Source: an uncultured Collinsella sp. | GTDB lineage: Bacteria > Actinomycetota > Coriobacteriia > Coriobacteriales > Coriobacteriaceae | Length of the DNA stretch: 24,416 nt | NCBI GenBank assembly: GCA_900766165.1 | Contig: CAAFUK010000047.1 | Span: 1 to 24,416 of the forward strand | Direction of reading: 5' to 3' | Shown here: one piece after another, positions 1-7,295 of the stretch | Layout: every line of letters starts with the position of its first letter | Position numbering within the stretch: position 1 is the stretch's first letter | Translations under genes and position numbers: made by a program | The notes under the pieces: model-generated | What the model was told of the DNA's origin: nothing | Databases searched by the model: none | What the model saw: only the letters and a program-made list of their open reading frames with translations

Positions 1-22
1 CTACACGACGCTCTTCCGATCT
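1..22. other. Illumina sequencing adapter remnant at contig end
   Basis: These 22 bases are identical to the 3' end of the TruSeq universal/read-1 adapter (it ends ...GACGCTCTTCCGATCT). They are not bacterial DNA. Genomic sequence begins at base 23. Read on the minus strand the adapter adds codons D-R-K-S-V-V plus a TAG stop to the truncated xseB gene, so that gene looks complete when it is not. Confidence 0.97.
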
Positions 23-222
23 TCCTTAAGGAGCACCGAGACCTTCTGCTCGGCATCGGACAGGCGGGTGCGCAGGCTCTTGAGGAGCTCGACGCCGCGG
101 GTATAGCTCTCGAGCGACTCCTCGAGCTCCATATCGCCCGACTCCAAGCTGCGAATGATGAGCTCCAGCTCCTGCGAGGCCTGCTTGTACGTAAGCTGCT
201 CGACCGGGGTCTTCTCTGCCAT
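23..222 (-). CDS. xseB: Exodeoxyribonuclease VII small subunit (partial, 3' end lost)
   Basis: XseB is the small subunit of exonuclease VII. Several copies bind the large subunit XseA to make a bidirectional single-strand exonuclease that yields oligonucleotides. The native part visible here is 66-67 residues, starting MAEKTPVEQLTYKQASQELE. It has the family's pattern of two long helices, with the conserved LE-IIRSLESGDMELEESL segment near residues 20-37 and a YTRGVELLK segment after it. The ATG at 222-220 follows a purine-rich AGGAAAGGAAACA ribosome site. The gene lies 42 nt downstream of the xseA stop, as in many xseA-xseB operons. The last codons and stop of the open frame come from the sequencing adapter, so the true C-terminus is missing. 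Confidence 0.9.
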
Positions 223-264
223 ATCTGTTTCCTTTCCTAAAGGTTTATCGCTATGAAACGCGGG

Positions 265-1716
265 TTACTCGACCATATCGACCGTTGCCGCCACGTTGCC
301 GTCTGCCATGCGCACACGAATGGCGTCGCCGGGCTTAAAGGTCTTGGCGCTCGTAGCCACACCATCGTCGCTGTACGCGATGGAATAGCCGCGGGCAAGC
401 ACCTTGAGCGGCGACAGGGCATCGAGCGAGGCTGCTGCACGGCCCAGGTCGGACGCGGGTTTGCTGAGCATCGAACGTCCCTGATGCTCCAGGCGGGAAC
501 TCGCAAGCGTGAGCGCATGGCGCTTACCATCGAGCCCCGAGGTGCTTGTAACCAGACGCTCGGGCAAGCGCTCAAAGTTGGAGCGGAATGTCCCGACCGA
601 GCGTACTATGGCGCCCGACAGGCGATCGGCAGTCAGCGCAAGCTCCGATTCGCGACGCTCGACCATAAATGTGGGGTCGTTGAGGCACGGGCGACACGCA
701 GCGGCATCGAGCGCATCACCCAAGCGAGCCGTATAGGTATCCCAGGCACGGCGACCGCGCTGATCGAGCATCTCCAGGTCGACCTGGGCCGACCCAATCA
801 TCGATGCCATCGCGGCACCCAGACGCTGATGGCGCGCCTCGAGCACATCGGCCAACTCCGTCATAGCCGGCGCCACCGATTCTGCCGCCGCCGTGGGCGT
901 GGAGGCGCGTCGGTCGCTCACCATGTCGCAAATCGAGGTATCGGGCTCATGGCCAATGCCGGTCACCACGGGCACAGGACAAGCCGCCACCGCGCGGGCA
1001 AGCTCCTCGTCATTAAAGGTCATGAGGTCCTCGAAGGAACCGCCGCCACGCACGAGCAGAATGCAGTCAGGCGCGGGCGTGATGGCAGCGGCGCGATGCA
1101 AGCCTTCGATAAGCTCGGCAGGCGCTCCCTCGCCCTGCACCTTGGCACCCACGCAAACGAGCTCGACAAGCGGGTTACGCCGACGCAGTGTACGCTTGAC
1201 GTCGTCGATCACGGCGCCGGAAAGCGAGGTGACGACCGCCACACGTGAGCAAAACACCGGGATGCGACGTTTACGGGACTCGTCCATCAAGCCCTCACGG
1301 CGCAGCATTTCGGCCAACTGTGCCACCTGTTGACGCAGCAGGCCCTCCCCCGCCAGCGAGAACGAACGGGCAACAAAGCTCATGCGGCCTGTGGGCTTAT
1401 AGAGATTGAAGCTGCCCTTAAAGCTCACCTGCATGCCGTCGCGCAAATCGAAGGTGCGCTTGAGATAGGCGCCCTTCCAGATGATGCAATCGACGGCAGC
1501 CGAGTCGTCCTTGATCTGGAAGTAGCAGTGGCCGCTTCGAGCATTGGGGCCACGAAAGCCCGTGACCTCGCCCAGGACGCTCAGCTGCGGAATCGCATCG
1601 AGCGCGCCAGCGGCGATCTCCACCGCCTGGCTCACGCTGAGCTCTTTGCGTTCCTGCTCGTCCGAACCGTCGAACTCGGCAGAAACGCTATTGCCGGTTA
1701 GATTCCAGCCTGCCAC
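265..1716 (-). CDS. xseA: Exodeoxyribonuclease VII large subunit
   Basis: XseA is the catalytic subunit of exonuclease VII, which degrades single-stranded DNA from either end in the cytoplasm. The 483-residue product has an N-terminal OB-fold (LSVLGEVTGFRGPN through FKGSFNLYKPTGRMSF, roughly residues 40-115). The catalytic domain follows, with VVTSLSGAVIDDVKRTL, DCILLVRGGGSFEDLMTFNDE and VPVVTGIGHEPDTSICD, all family hallmarks. A helical region and the usual C-terminal VLARGYSIAY...GDAIRVRMADG segment end it. I chose the GTG at 1716-1714 because AAAGGAGG lies just upstream at 1721-1728. The in-frame ATGs at 1743 and 1734 lie before that ribosome site and have none of their own. The gene is followed by xseB. 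It appears intact. Confidence 0.95.
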   Translation of the reverse strand: MAGWNLTGNSVSAEFDGSDEQERKELSVSQAVEIAAGALDAIPQLSVLGEVTGFRGPNARSGHCYFQIKDDSAAVDCIIWKGAYLKRTFDLRDGMQVSFKGSFNLYKPTGRMSFVARSFSLAGEGLLRQQVAQLAEMLRREGLMDESRKRRIPVFCSRVAVVTSLSGAVIDDVKRTLRRRNPLVELVCVGAKVQGEGAPAELIEGLHRAAAITPAPDCILLVRGGGSFEDLMTFNDEELARAVAACPVPVVTGIGHEPDTSICDMVSDRRASTPTAAAESVAPAMTELADVLEARHQRLGAAMASMIGSAQVDLEMLDQRGRRAWDTYTARLGDALDAAACRPCLNDPTFMVERRESELALTADRLSGAIVRSVGTFRSNFERLPERLVTSTSGLDGKRHALTLASSRLEHQGRSMLSKPASDLGRAAASLDALSPLKVLARGYSIAYSDDGVATSAKTFKPGDAIRVRMADGNVAATVDMVE

Positions 1717-1736
1717 GCAGCCTCCTTTCGTCATCG

Positions 1737-1760
1737 TGCACACGGGCTCCAGCCCTGTGC
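1737..1760 (-). promoter_or_regulatory. Hairpin just upstream of xseA
   Basis: GCAC and GGGCT pair with AGCCC and GTGC across a two-base loop, with a small internal loop between the two helices. The structure lies directly before the xseA ribosome site. It could mark the 5' leader of xseA or be a remnant terminator; no U-tract follows on the minus strand. Function is unknown. Confidence 0.25.
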
Positions 1761-1785
1761 AAATTCAAGTCCCACACATAGTACA

Positions 1786-1815
1786 GCGCCGCGGGGACAC
1801 AAATCCCCGCGGCGC
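1786..1815 (-). terminator. Strong GC hairpin between zinc peptidase and xseA
   Basis: A perfect 12-bp inverted repeat (GCGCCGCGGGGA and its complement, loop CACAAA) lies 16 nt beyond the stop of the zinc peptidase. The stem is very stable, but no T-run follows on the minus strand. It may therefore act as a pause, an mRNA 3'-end stabiliser or a weak terminator rather than a classic intrinsic terminator. Confidence 0.45.
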
Positions 1816-1831
1816 CTGTCAGCCCAAGTTC

Positions 1832-2536
1832 TTATCGGTTGGAGTTTCTGTTGTAGCGAGCCATAAGGTAGAGCAGCTGAATAATCGAGGTGAGCGCCGC
1901 CGCCACGTAGGTAAGAGCGGCCGCCGTCAGCACCTTCTTGGCACCGTTGACCTGCTTGGAGCTCATGCCCGACTGCTCAATGTAGGCCACAGCGCGGCGG
2001 CTGGCATCGATCTCGACCGGCAGCGTAACCAGCTGGAACAGCACGCTAAACGAAAAGAAGATCAGCGCGAGGGTCGTGAGTCCCGCGATGTTCATGAACA
2101 GGCCCATGAGCAGCACGATCGTCCAGGTATTCTGAGTAAAGTTGACGACGGGCACGAGGGCGGTGCGTACCTTCATCATGGCGTAGCCGCTTTGACGCTG
2201 GGCGGCATGGCCCGCCTCGTGGCAGGCAACGGCAACGCTTGCGACCGACCCACCTGAGCGATTAGCGTCCGACAGATACAGGTTGTTGTCCTGCGGGTTG
2301 TAATGGTCGGTGAGCTCGCCGGCAACCCCCTTGATACCCACGGCGTTGCAACCGTTGGCGTCGAGCATGCGGCGAGCAACCGCAGCGCCCGTATCGCCGT
2401 CCGAGCGCACCTTGGACCACGTCTTGTACGTCGAGTTGATATAGCTCTGTGCGGCAAGACCGAGCACCGTACAGATAAGAACAACCAGCAGGTACAGCGG
2501 GTCGATACCAAAGCCGTATCCATAGTAATAAGGCAT
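1832..2536 (-). CDS. YugP-type neutral zinc metallopeptidase, membrane-bound
   Basis: This 234-residue protein belongs to the Zn_peptidase_2 (YugP) family of integral membrane metallopeptidases; substrates are unknown. Visible features are an N-terminal hydrophobic helix (LYLLVVLICTVLGLAA, about residues 14-29) after a Tyr/Gly-rich start, and the zinc motif HEAGH at residues 106-110 in VACHEAGHAAQ. Two or three further hydrophobic helices follow (about 130-165 and near the C-terminus), with a conserved LPVEIDASRRA segment that includes a likely third metal ligand (E or D). The ATG follows a clear GGAGGAATTCGC site. The gene sits between rnd and xseA in the same orientation. Length matches the family. 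Confidence 0.9.
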   Translation of the reverse strand: MPYYYGYGFGIDPLYLLVVLICTVLGLAAQSYINSTYKTWSKVRSDGDTGAAVARRMLDANGCNAVGIKGVAGELTDHYNPQDNNLYLSDANRSGGSVASVAVACHEAGHAAQRQSGYAMMKVRTALVPVVNFTQNTWTIVLLMGLFMNIAGLTTLALIFFSFSVLFQLVTLPVEIDASRRAVAYIEQSGMSSKQVNGAKKVLTAAALTYVAAALTSIIQLLYLMARYNRNSNR

Positions 2537-2600
2537 GCGAATTCCTCCGAATCGAGTTACACGTTGGAGGCATTCTACCCATTCAGGCGGTTAGGCTTCC

Positions 2601-3734
2601 CTATAGCAATTCAATTTTGCCATCTTTGACCGTCAACCCCATGTTGCCCGAGAGCAGATCGTCCAGGCGCGAGCCCACAAGCTCAAAGCGCCAGCCTTCG
2701 CGCAAGGGGCTCTGCTCGGGATGCTCAATGTAGTCGGCCAGGTCATCGCGCGAGGCAATGACCGAAGTCGCCACGCCCGAACGCTCGGCAACCAGGCGGA
2801 TGAGCGCATACATAAGATCGGTCACACTCTCCAGCTCCGGCGAGATCTGGCGATGCCCGCGCACCATGAGCGGCAGGCGATCGTGCGGGCAGCTTGCGCC
2901 GCGCTTGATGGCCATGAGCGCACCGTCCACGTCGCGCTCCCCCAACTGATCGGTACCGCGAATGCTGCGGAACTCCTCAACGCGCACGGGATTGCGTTTA
3001 ACGAGCGCAAGCAGCGTGTCGTCGGACATGACCCATTTGCGCGGGATGTTGCGGCGCTCGGCGCGGTCCTCACGCCAGGCGGCGAGCTCGCGCGCGATAC
3101 CCAGCTGGTGACGACTGCACGAGTTGATGCGTTTGACCTTGCGGAACGCCTCGTGGCGATCGGCGCGATAGTGCGACTCGTCAGCCAGCGGGCGCAGCTC
3201 GTCGAGCACCCAGTCCACGCGGCCCAGCTCGCGCAGGCGGCTCATCATCTCGGTATAGGCGACGATCAGATACTTGACGTCATCGATCGCGTACTCAATC
3301 TGCTTATCGGTCAGCGGGCGACGCGACCAGTCGGTCAGTGACTCGGTCTTGGGCAATGAGACGCCGCAAAACGTCTGCACGAGCGCGCCGTAGGAAATCT
3401 GCTGACGCTCGCCCAAAAAGGCGGCGGCCACCTGCGTGTCAAAAATCGGACGCGGCAGCACGCCTACGGTATGGAGCATGACCTCCATATCCTGCGAGCA
3501 GGCGTGGAAGACCTTGGTCACGCTCTCGTCGGCCATAAGCTCGGCCAGCGGCGATAGGTCGTCGATTACCAGGGGATCGACCGCTACACTCTCGGCAGGG
3601 GTGGCAATCTGAACCAAACACAGACGCGGATGGAACGTGCGCTCGCGCAAAAACTCGGTATCGACGGCAATCGCGTCGAACTCACGGGCGCGCTGGCAAA
3701 AGTCGAGTAGAGCCTGATGTGTGGAAATGTACAT
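2601..3734 (-). CDS. rnd: Ribonuclease D
   Basis: RNase D is a 3'-5' exoribonuclease of the DEDD family that trims tRNA precursors and other stable RNAs. From the internal ATG the protein has 377 residues. Exo motif I is AVDTEFL, motif II lies in FHACSQDMEVM, and motif III is YAIDDVKYL (YxxxD). An HRDC domain follows (ELAAWREDRAERRNIPRKWVMSD...), as usual for RNase D. The frame opens further upstream with a GTG at 3770, but family members begin close to the MYISTHQALLDFC sequence, so I favour 3734. Neither start has a strong ribosome site, so the exact start is uncertain. The gene is divergent from the lipid kinase at 3833, with about 60-100 nt between. Confidence 0.92.
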   Translation of the reverse strand: MYISTHQALLDFCQRAREFDAIAVDTEFLRERTFHPRLCLVQIATPAESVAVDPLVIDDLSPLAELMADESVTKVFHACSQDMEVMLHTVGVLPRPIFDTQVAAAFLGERQQISYGALVQTFCGVSLPKTESLTDWSRRPLTDKQIEYAIDDVKYLIVAYTEMMSRLRELGRVDWVLDELRPLADESHYRADRHEAFRKVKRINSCSRHQLGIARELAAWREDRAERRNIPRKWVMSDDTLLALVKRNPVRVEEFRSIRGTDQLGERDVDGALMAIKRGASCPHDRLPLMVRGHRQISPELESVTDLMYALIRLVAERSGVATSVIASRDDLADYIEHPEQSPLREGWRFELVGSRLDDLLSGNMGLTVKDGKIELL

Positions 3735-3832
3735 ATCAACCCATCGAATAAGGTTAGGCCCGAAAAACACGGGTAGGATATCGGCATTGCCTTACAACTA
3801 TACTCGGTTAGTCACAGAACGGGAACGTAAGT

Positions 3833-4750
3833 ATGCGCTGCCTTATCATCCACAACCCGGCATCGGGCCCCAGCTCAGATGAAATCTACGCATTCACGCA
3901 CGCCCTCGCGCAGGGCGGCGACGAGGTCGTGATGCGTTTTATCGGCGATGGTATGGAACCCGAGGATGCCGTGGCGGACGTGCGCGAATTCGATCGCGTG
4001 GTCGTTTCGGGCGGCGACGGCACCGTCTCCAACGTGCTCGACCAGATGCGCGGGTGCGGTGTCCCCACGCTCGTTTTCCCCTCTGGCACAGCCTGCCTGT
4101 TCTTTAACAACATCGGTAATGCCCCCGAGGCAGCGGCGCTTGCCAAGGCTTGCCGCGCCGGTCGCACGGTCAAAGTGGACATGGGCGAGCTCTTTTGGCT
4201 CGACGAGAACGGCAACGAGAAGCGCCACGGCTTTATCATCATCGCCGGCTCGGGCTTCGACGCCGAGATCATGATGAAGGCCGCCCCCACCAAAAACGAC
4301 ATCGGCGAGATCGCCTACTTCCTCTCCGCGCTCGCCACGCCCAACCCCACGGTGGCGCACTTTACTATTGAGCACGACGGCATTGTCGAGGAGCTCGACG
4401 GCATCTGCTGCATGGCCGGCAACACCTCGGTCATCCAAAACGACATCAACCTGTTCCCAGACTGCCGCATGAACGACGGCATGGTCGACATCGCGGTCAT
4501 CGAGCCCGTAAAAACCGTGCAGTTGCTGCCCACCGTGATCACCGCTGCGCTCGACCCCGCCGGCAAGGTGCTCGGTCGCCCGCAGTTCAAGATCATCCAG
4601 GCCAAGGAAGCCAAGATCACCTGCACGCCGTCGCTGGGCATGCAGTTCGATGGTGAGATTATCTCCAGCAACTCCGGCGTCTTTGGCGCCCGCGCGCTTC
4701 CGCAATGCCTCGACCTCATCGTCGATGAATTCTCACCGCTCGGTAAATAG
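3833..4750 (+). CDS. Diacylglycerol kinase family lipid kinase (YegS/DagK-like)
   Basis: This is a 305-residue member of the DAGK-catalytic (LCB5/YegS) fold, which phosphorylates lipid alcohols such as diacylglycerol at the inner membrane face. The nucleotide-binding motif GGDGTVSNV lies near residues 60-68, with IHNPASGP at residues 6-13 and PSGTACLFFNNIG around 88-100. The usual family form of that last motif is P-x-GTGNDFA, so this one is divergent (TACLFF for TGNDFA). The C-terminal half keeps MNDGMVDIAVIEP and LGMQFDGEII; the FDGE motif is typical. Substrate could be diacylglycerol, undecaprenol-like or another lipid and cannot be decided here. It is followed after 9 nt by a membrane miniprotein, probably co-transcribed. 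Confidence 0.85.
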   Translation: MRCLIIHNPASGPSSDEIYAFTHALAQGGDEVVMRFIGDGMEPEDAVADVREFDRVVVSGGDGTVSNVLDQMRGCGVPTLVFPSGTACLFFNNIGNAPEAAALAKACRAGRTVKVDMGELFWLDENGNEKRHGFIIIAGSGFDAEIMMKAAPTKNDIGEIAYFLSALATPNPTVAHFTIEHDGIVEELDGICCMAGNTSVIQNDINLFPDCRMNDGMVDIAVIEPVKTVQLLPTVITAALDPAGKVLGRPQFKIIQAKEAKITCTPSLGMQFDGEIISSNSGVFGARALPQCLDLIVDEFSPLGK

Positions 4751-4759
4751 GAGGACCCC

Positions 4760-4852
4760 ATGAGTGACAATCCCTTGCTCGGCTTTATCGTCATCGTTTT
4801 GGCCATGCTCGTCGGCTATGCGATCAACGTGATTCACCGTCGAAAGAAGTAA
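4760..4852 (+). CDS. Putative 30-residue single-pass membrane miniprotein
   Basis: A short frame of 30 codons plus TAA starts 9 nt after the lipid-kinase stop. It has a near-consensus ribosome site, AGGAGG at 4749-4754, five bases before the ATG. The product reads MSDNPLLG, then a hydrophobic stretch FIVIVLAMLVGYAINVI, then HRRKK. That is a single transmembrane helix with an acidic/polar N-terminus and a strongly basic C-terminus, implying the C-terminus faces the cytoplasm. A strong terminator follows 37 nt later. Ribosome site, operon position and amphipathic layout argue that it is translated. No family is recognised; a role in anchoring or modulating the lipid kinase is only a guess. Confidence 0.6.
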   Translation: MSDNPLLGFIVIVLAMLVGYAINVIHRRKK

Positions 4853-4864
4853 TTCCACATTGGT

Positions 4865-4886
4865 ATGATATTCATCCGAATATCAT
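4865..4886 (+). repeat. 9-bp inverted repeat before the terminator
   Basis: ATGATATTC and GAATATCAT form a perfect 9-bp, AT-rich stem with loop ATCC. It sits two bases upstream of the strong terminator hairpin. It may be a second RNA hairpin at the transcript end or a protein-binding palindrome. Confidence 0.5.
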
Positions 4887-4888
4887 CT

Positions 4889-4929
4889 CCCCCGCTGTTT
4901 ATGCATTTGCCAAACAGCGGGGGATTTTT
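4889..4929 (+). terminator. Intrinsic terminator after the lipid kinase operon
   Basis: CCCCCGCTGTTT (4889-4900) pairs perfectly with AAACAGCGGGGG (4912-4923) across an 11-nt loop. ATTTTTC follows. A 12-bp GC-rich stem plus U-tract is a textbook intrinsic terminator for the plus-strand lipid-kinase/miniprotein transcript. Confidence 0.9.
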
Positions 4930-4977
4930 CATTTCGGTATTTCCAGACGCTTTATCCAGATGCAGTAATTGCAGGGC

Positions 4978-5119
4978 GTCTTTATTTGGCTAAAGCTACA
5001 AACTGAGTATATTAAACCGCTCATCGCATATTTCATTACGCTTATCGAGTAAGCATTTTTCATAGATGAATATTGTTTCCGATTCGTTACGCTAAGGGAG
5101 TGTCTTTATTGGCTGAAGC
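4978..5119 (+). repeat. Imperfect direct repeat pair upstream of the C69 peptidase
   Basis: GTCTTTATTTGGCTAAAGC at 4978-4996 recurs as GTCTTTATTGGCTGAAGC at 5102-5119. The copies differ by one deleted T and one A/G change. The first copy overlaps the candidate -35 region and the second abuts the leader hairpin. They could be regulator sites or the scar of a small duplication. Confidence 0.5.
4986..5013 (+). promoter_or_regulatory. Candidate promoter of the C69 peptidase gene
   Basis: TTGGCT (4986-4991), a 16-base gap and TATATT (5008-5013) fit a vegetative promoter in an AT-rich intergenic stretch. It would give a 5' leader of about 140 nt. The remaining stretch from 4930 to 5158 holds the direct repeats and hairpin listed separately and no gene. 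Confidence 0.35.
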
Positions 5120-5139
5120 CCTCTGGCGACAGAGGGCTT
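5116..5139 (+). promoter_or_regulatory. Leader hairpin upstream of the C69 peptidase start
   Basis: AAGCCCTCT (5116-5124) and AGAGGGCTT (5131-5139) form a perfect 9-bp stem with loop GGCGAC. It lies about 20 nt before the ATG and directly upstream of the GGGAGGG ribosome site. Only a short T-run follows (TTTC). It may stabilise the mRNA or be a weak attenuator. Confidence 0.45.
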
Positions 5140-5158
5140 TCGCACGCTGGGAGGGAAT

Positions 5159-7117
5159 ATGAGGAAAACTCACCCCGTCAACGCGCTCAAAAAGCTTGGC
5201 ATAGGCCTCGCCTTTGGAGCTGCAACCATCATGTCCATGCCGATATCTGCGCTCGCCTGCACGCAGATGTACATGGGCAGAGATCTAACGGCCGACGGCA
5301 ACACGTACTACGGCCGTGCCGAGGACTTTGATACGCGTTACCTCAAACACTTCGGCATCGAGCCCTCACATGGCCCCGGCTATATCTACGGCTCAGACGA
5401 GTCCAACTTCACATACACCTCGACCAAGACCACGTATCGTTATAGCTACGTGCGCGATCATCCTTCGCAGTGGCACGGACGCTGGGATGCCTACTCCGAG
5501 GCCGGCATCAACGAAATGGGCGTATCCTGCTCTGCCACGCTAAGCACCAGTATGAATGCAGATGTCGAAGCCGTGGACCCTCTGACGAAGGGCTTGGGTG
5601 AGTATAGCTACGCGAGCGTCATCTTGGGCGAAAGTGCCACGGCCCGCGAGGGCGTCAAGCTGATCGGCAGCCTGATCGATAAGCAGGGCGTCTACTCCAA
5701 CGACCAGATCATCATCGCCGACAACAACGAGACCTGACTGTTCGCCGCGCTTTCCGGCCATCAGTGGATCGCCATGAAGCTCGCCGGCAACGTGGCCTCA
5801 CTCAATCCCAATATTGGCAGTCTTAACTACGATGTCGCCCTCAATGACACCGAGAATTGCCTCCATTCTGAGAAGATCCAGTCCATGCCCGAAGAAAATG
5901 GTTTCGCCGAGTACACCGACGGCAAGTTCGATGTCGCCAAAACCTATGGCGAAAGCCTCGCCGATTCCGGCGTTCACCAGTGGTCCCGCTATGTCCAGGG
6001 CCGCAACTATTTTGGTAGCCCGCTGACCAAAGGCACAGATTACGACATTATCACAGTTAAGAGCGATGATTATCCTGACCAAAAGGGAGCCATGGTCAGC
6101 GAAATCCAGCCCCTGTTCTTCAAACCTGGCAAGTCTGGTTGGAGCACTTTCGAGTTGATTCGCGCCTTCGGCAACCGCGGCGAGAACGTCCCCGGCCTCA
6201 ACGCGAACACTGATGGTGTTTATTGCATTGGCAGTGAGCGTAACACCGAGATCAACCTCTTCCAGATTCGCAACGGCCTCGATCCCCAGGTTGCAACCAT
6301 CCAGTGGGAGATGCTCTCGCGCGCCGAGTTCTCCGTTGCCATACCGCTGTACTCCGCTCTGATGACTGAGGTTAGCCCGTACTTCAGCGATCAGACTGTC
6401 TCCTTCGATCACTGCGACGAAGCGGACATCGTAAACAACGAGGAGCCCGAGAATTCCATCAACTACGTCCTCATGGACATTAGCTCCCTTTGCTTCGAGA
6501 ACCGCGCCACCCTCGCCACCGGCGTCCGCACCTACCTCGATGCCCTGCAAAACGAGCTCATCGAGCAGAACAAGGAAGTTGACGCCGCCATGCTGGCCGA
6601 GACGACCACCGAGGGCCGCACCGCCCTGGCCAACAAGGCCGGCAAGGCTGCTACCGAGAACACCTACAAGAAGTGCAAGGCCCTGCTCCAGGAGATGCGC
6701 GCCTATCAGAAGGCCGGAGACTTTGACCAGCCCTTCACCCCAAGCGACCTGAACACCGAGACCAAAGGCCTCAAGGAGTCCATCACCTACGCCCAGGACG
6801 CTCTTGCCACCGATCCGGTCACCCCGGATCAGCCTGGTACCCCCGAGCAGCCTGGCACTCCCGAGCAGCCCGGTACCCCGGATCAGCCCAGCAAGCCTGA
6901 GCAGCCCGCTAAGCCCGAGCAGCCCGCCACCAAGCCCGAGAAGCCTGGTAAGTCGGATACCACGACCACGGTAACCACCAACAAGACGAACACCAAGGGC
7001 GGCCTGCCCACCACTGGCGATCGTTTTGATGGCCGCATGGTGGCCGCATTCGCCATCGCTGGCGTTGCCGTCATCTCCGCAGGCGGTTATATCCTCTATC
7101 GCCGCAACAAGGAGTAA
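5159..7117 (+). pseudogene. Sortase-anchored C69 dipeptidase, interrupted by one in-frame TGA
   Basis: Family C69 (PepD-like) peptidases are Ntn hydrolases whose N-terminal Cys becomes the nucleophile. Here a signal peptide (basic MRKTHPVNALKK, hydrophobic core to about residue 33) ends right before C34 in ALACTQMYMGRDLTADG, the family's active-site start. The frame stops at a TGA (5735-5737, codon 193) in ADNNET-stop-LFAALSGHQW, then continues open in the same frame to 7117. Homologues have NEVW/NETW followed by a short segment and GHQ, so TGA replaces TGG (Trp). The C-terminal part has a Pro-rich spacer, the sortase signal LPTTG (7004-7018), a hydrophobic helix and the basic tail YRRNKE. 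The full frame would give 652 residues, wall-attached. GGGAGGGAAT precedes the ATG. Either a fresh nonsense mutation, a sequencing error or readthrough; apart from that codon nothing looks decayed. Confidence 0.85.
6821..6950 (+). repeat. Pro-rich hexapeptide repeats in the wall-spanning spacer
   Basis: This stretch encodes tandem six-residue units of the type TPDQPG, TPEQPG, SKPEQP and AKPEQP. The DNA copies are similar but not identical. Such spacers thread surface proteins through the cell wall ahead of an LPXTG anchor. Copy number is likely to vary between strains. Confidence 0.8.
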
Positions 7118-7129
7118 TCCCTCACTGGT

Positions 7130-7167
7130 GCGGGCGGGATGGCACGGTTCGTCCCGCCCGCCTTTTT
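7130..7167 (+). terminator. Intrinsic terminator after the C69 peptidase gene
   Basis: GCGGGCGGGA (7130-7139) pairs with TCCCGCCCGC (7152-7161) across a 12-nt loop. CTTTTT follows. It closes the peptidase transcript and separates it from the Trp-regulated operon. Confidence 0.9.
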
Positions 7168-7187
7168 GACCGGCGGGAAACACCGCT

Positions 7188-7210
7188 GAAATCTTTTCAA
7201 AAAAGATTTC
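7188..7210 (+). promoter_or_regulatory. Perfect 10-bp palindrome overlapping the -35 region of the transporter operon
   Basis: GAAATCTTTT (7188-7197) and AAAAGATTTC (7201-7210) form a perfect inverted repeat around CAA. Its right arm overlaps where a -35 box would lie for the TATAGT -10 at 7232. It lacks a T-run positioned as a terminator for the upstream gene, which already has one. A DNA-binding regulator site is the simplest reading. Confidence 0.45.
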
Positions 7211-7228
7211 CCCGCAAACACTTTGCTG

Positions 7229-7237
7229 TGCTATAGT
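7229..7237 (+). promoter_or_regulatory. Extended -10 promoter of the Trp-attenuated operon
   Basis: TGCTATAGT contains the -10 hexamer TATAGT (7232-7237) preceded by the TGn extended -10 element. The -35 match is poor (TTTCCC around 7207-7212), as is common with extended -10 promoters. Transcription would start near 7244, about 50 nt before the leader peptide. Confidence 0.5.
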
Positions 7238-7295
7238 GCAGCGCAACAGCAATCAGGTGCTACTGCGCCACGGCATCACGAAAGGAGCCACCGAT

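Noticed and set aside
3799..3804. TATACT as -10 box for the lipid kinase
   Set aside because: No acceptable -35 at 16-18 bases and no extended -10; too weak to list.
5735..5737. Selenocysteine at the in-frame TGA
   Set aside because: Homologues have Trp, not Cys, here; no clear bacterial SECIS-like hairpin was seen directly downstream; the family's Cys nucleophile is C34.
6821..6950. Possible CRISPR or tandem DNA array
   Set aside because: It is an in-frame Pro-rich hexapeptide repeat with no spacers.
5798..7252. A 484-codon minus-strand frame across the C69 peptidase
   Set aside because: It is antisense to the peptidase, runs through its terminator and is Gly/Leu-rich low-complexity where the sense strand encodes the Pro-rich spacer.
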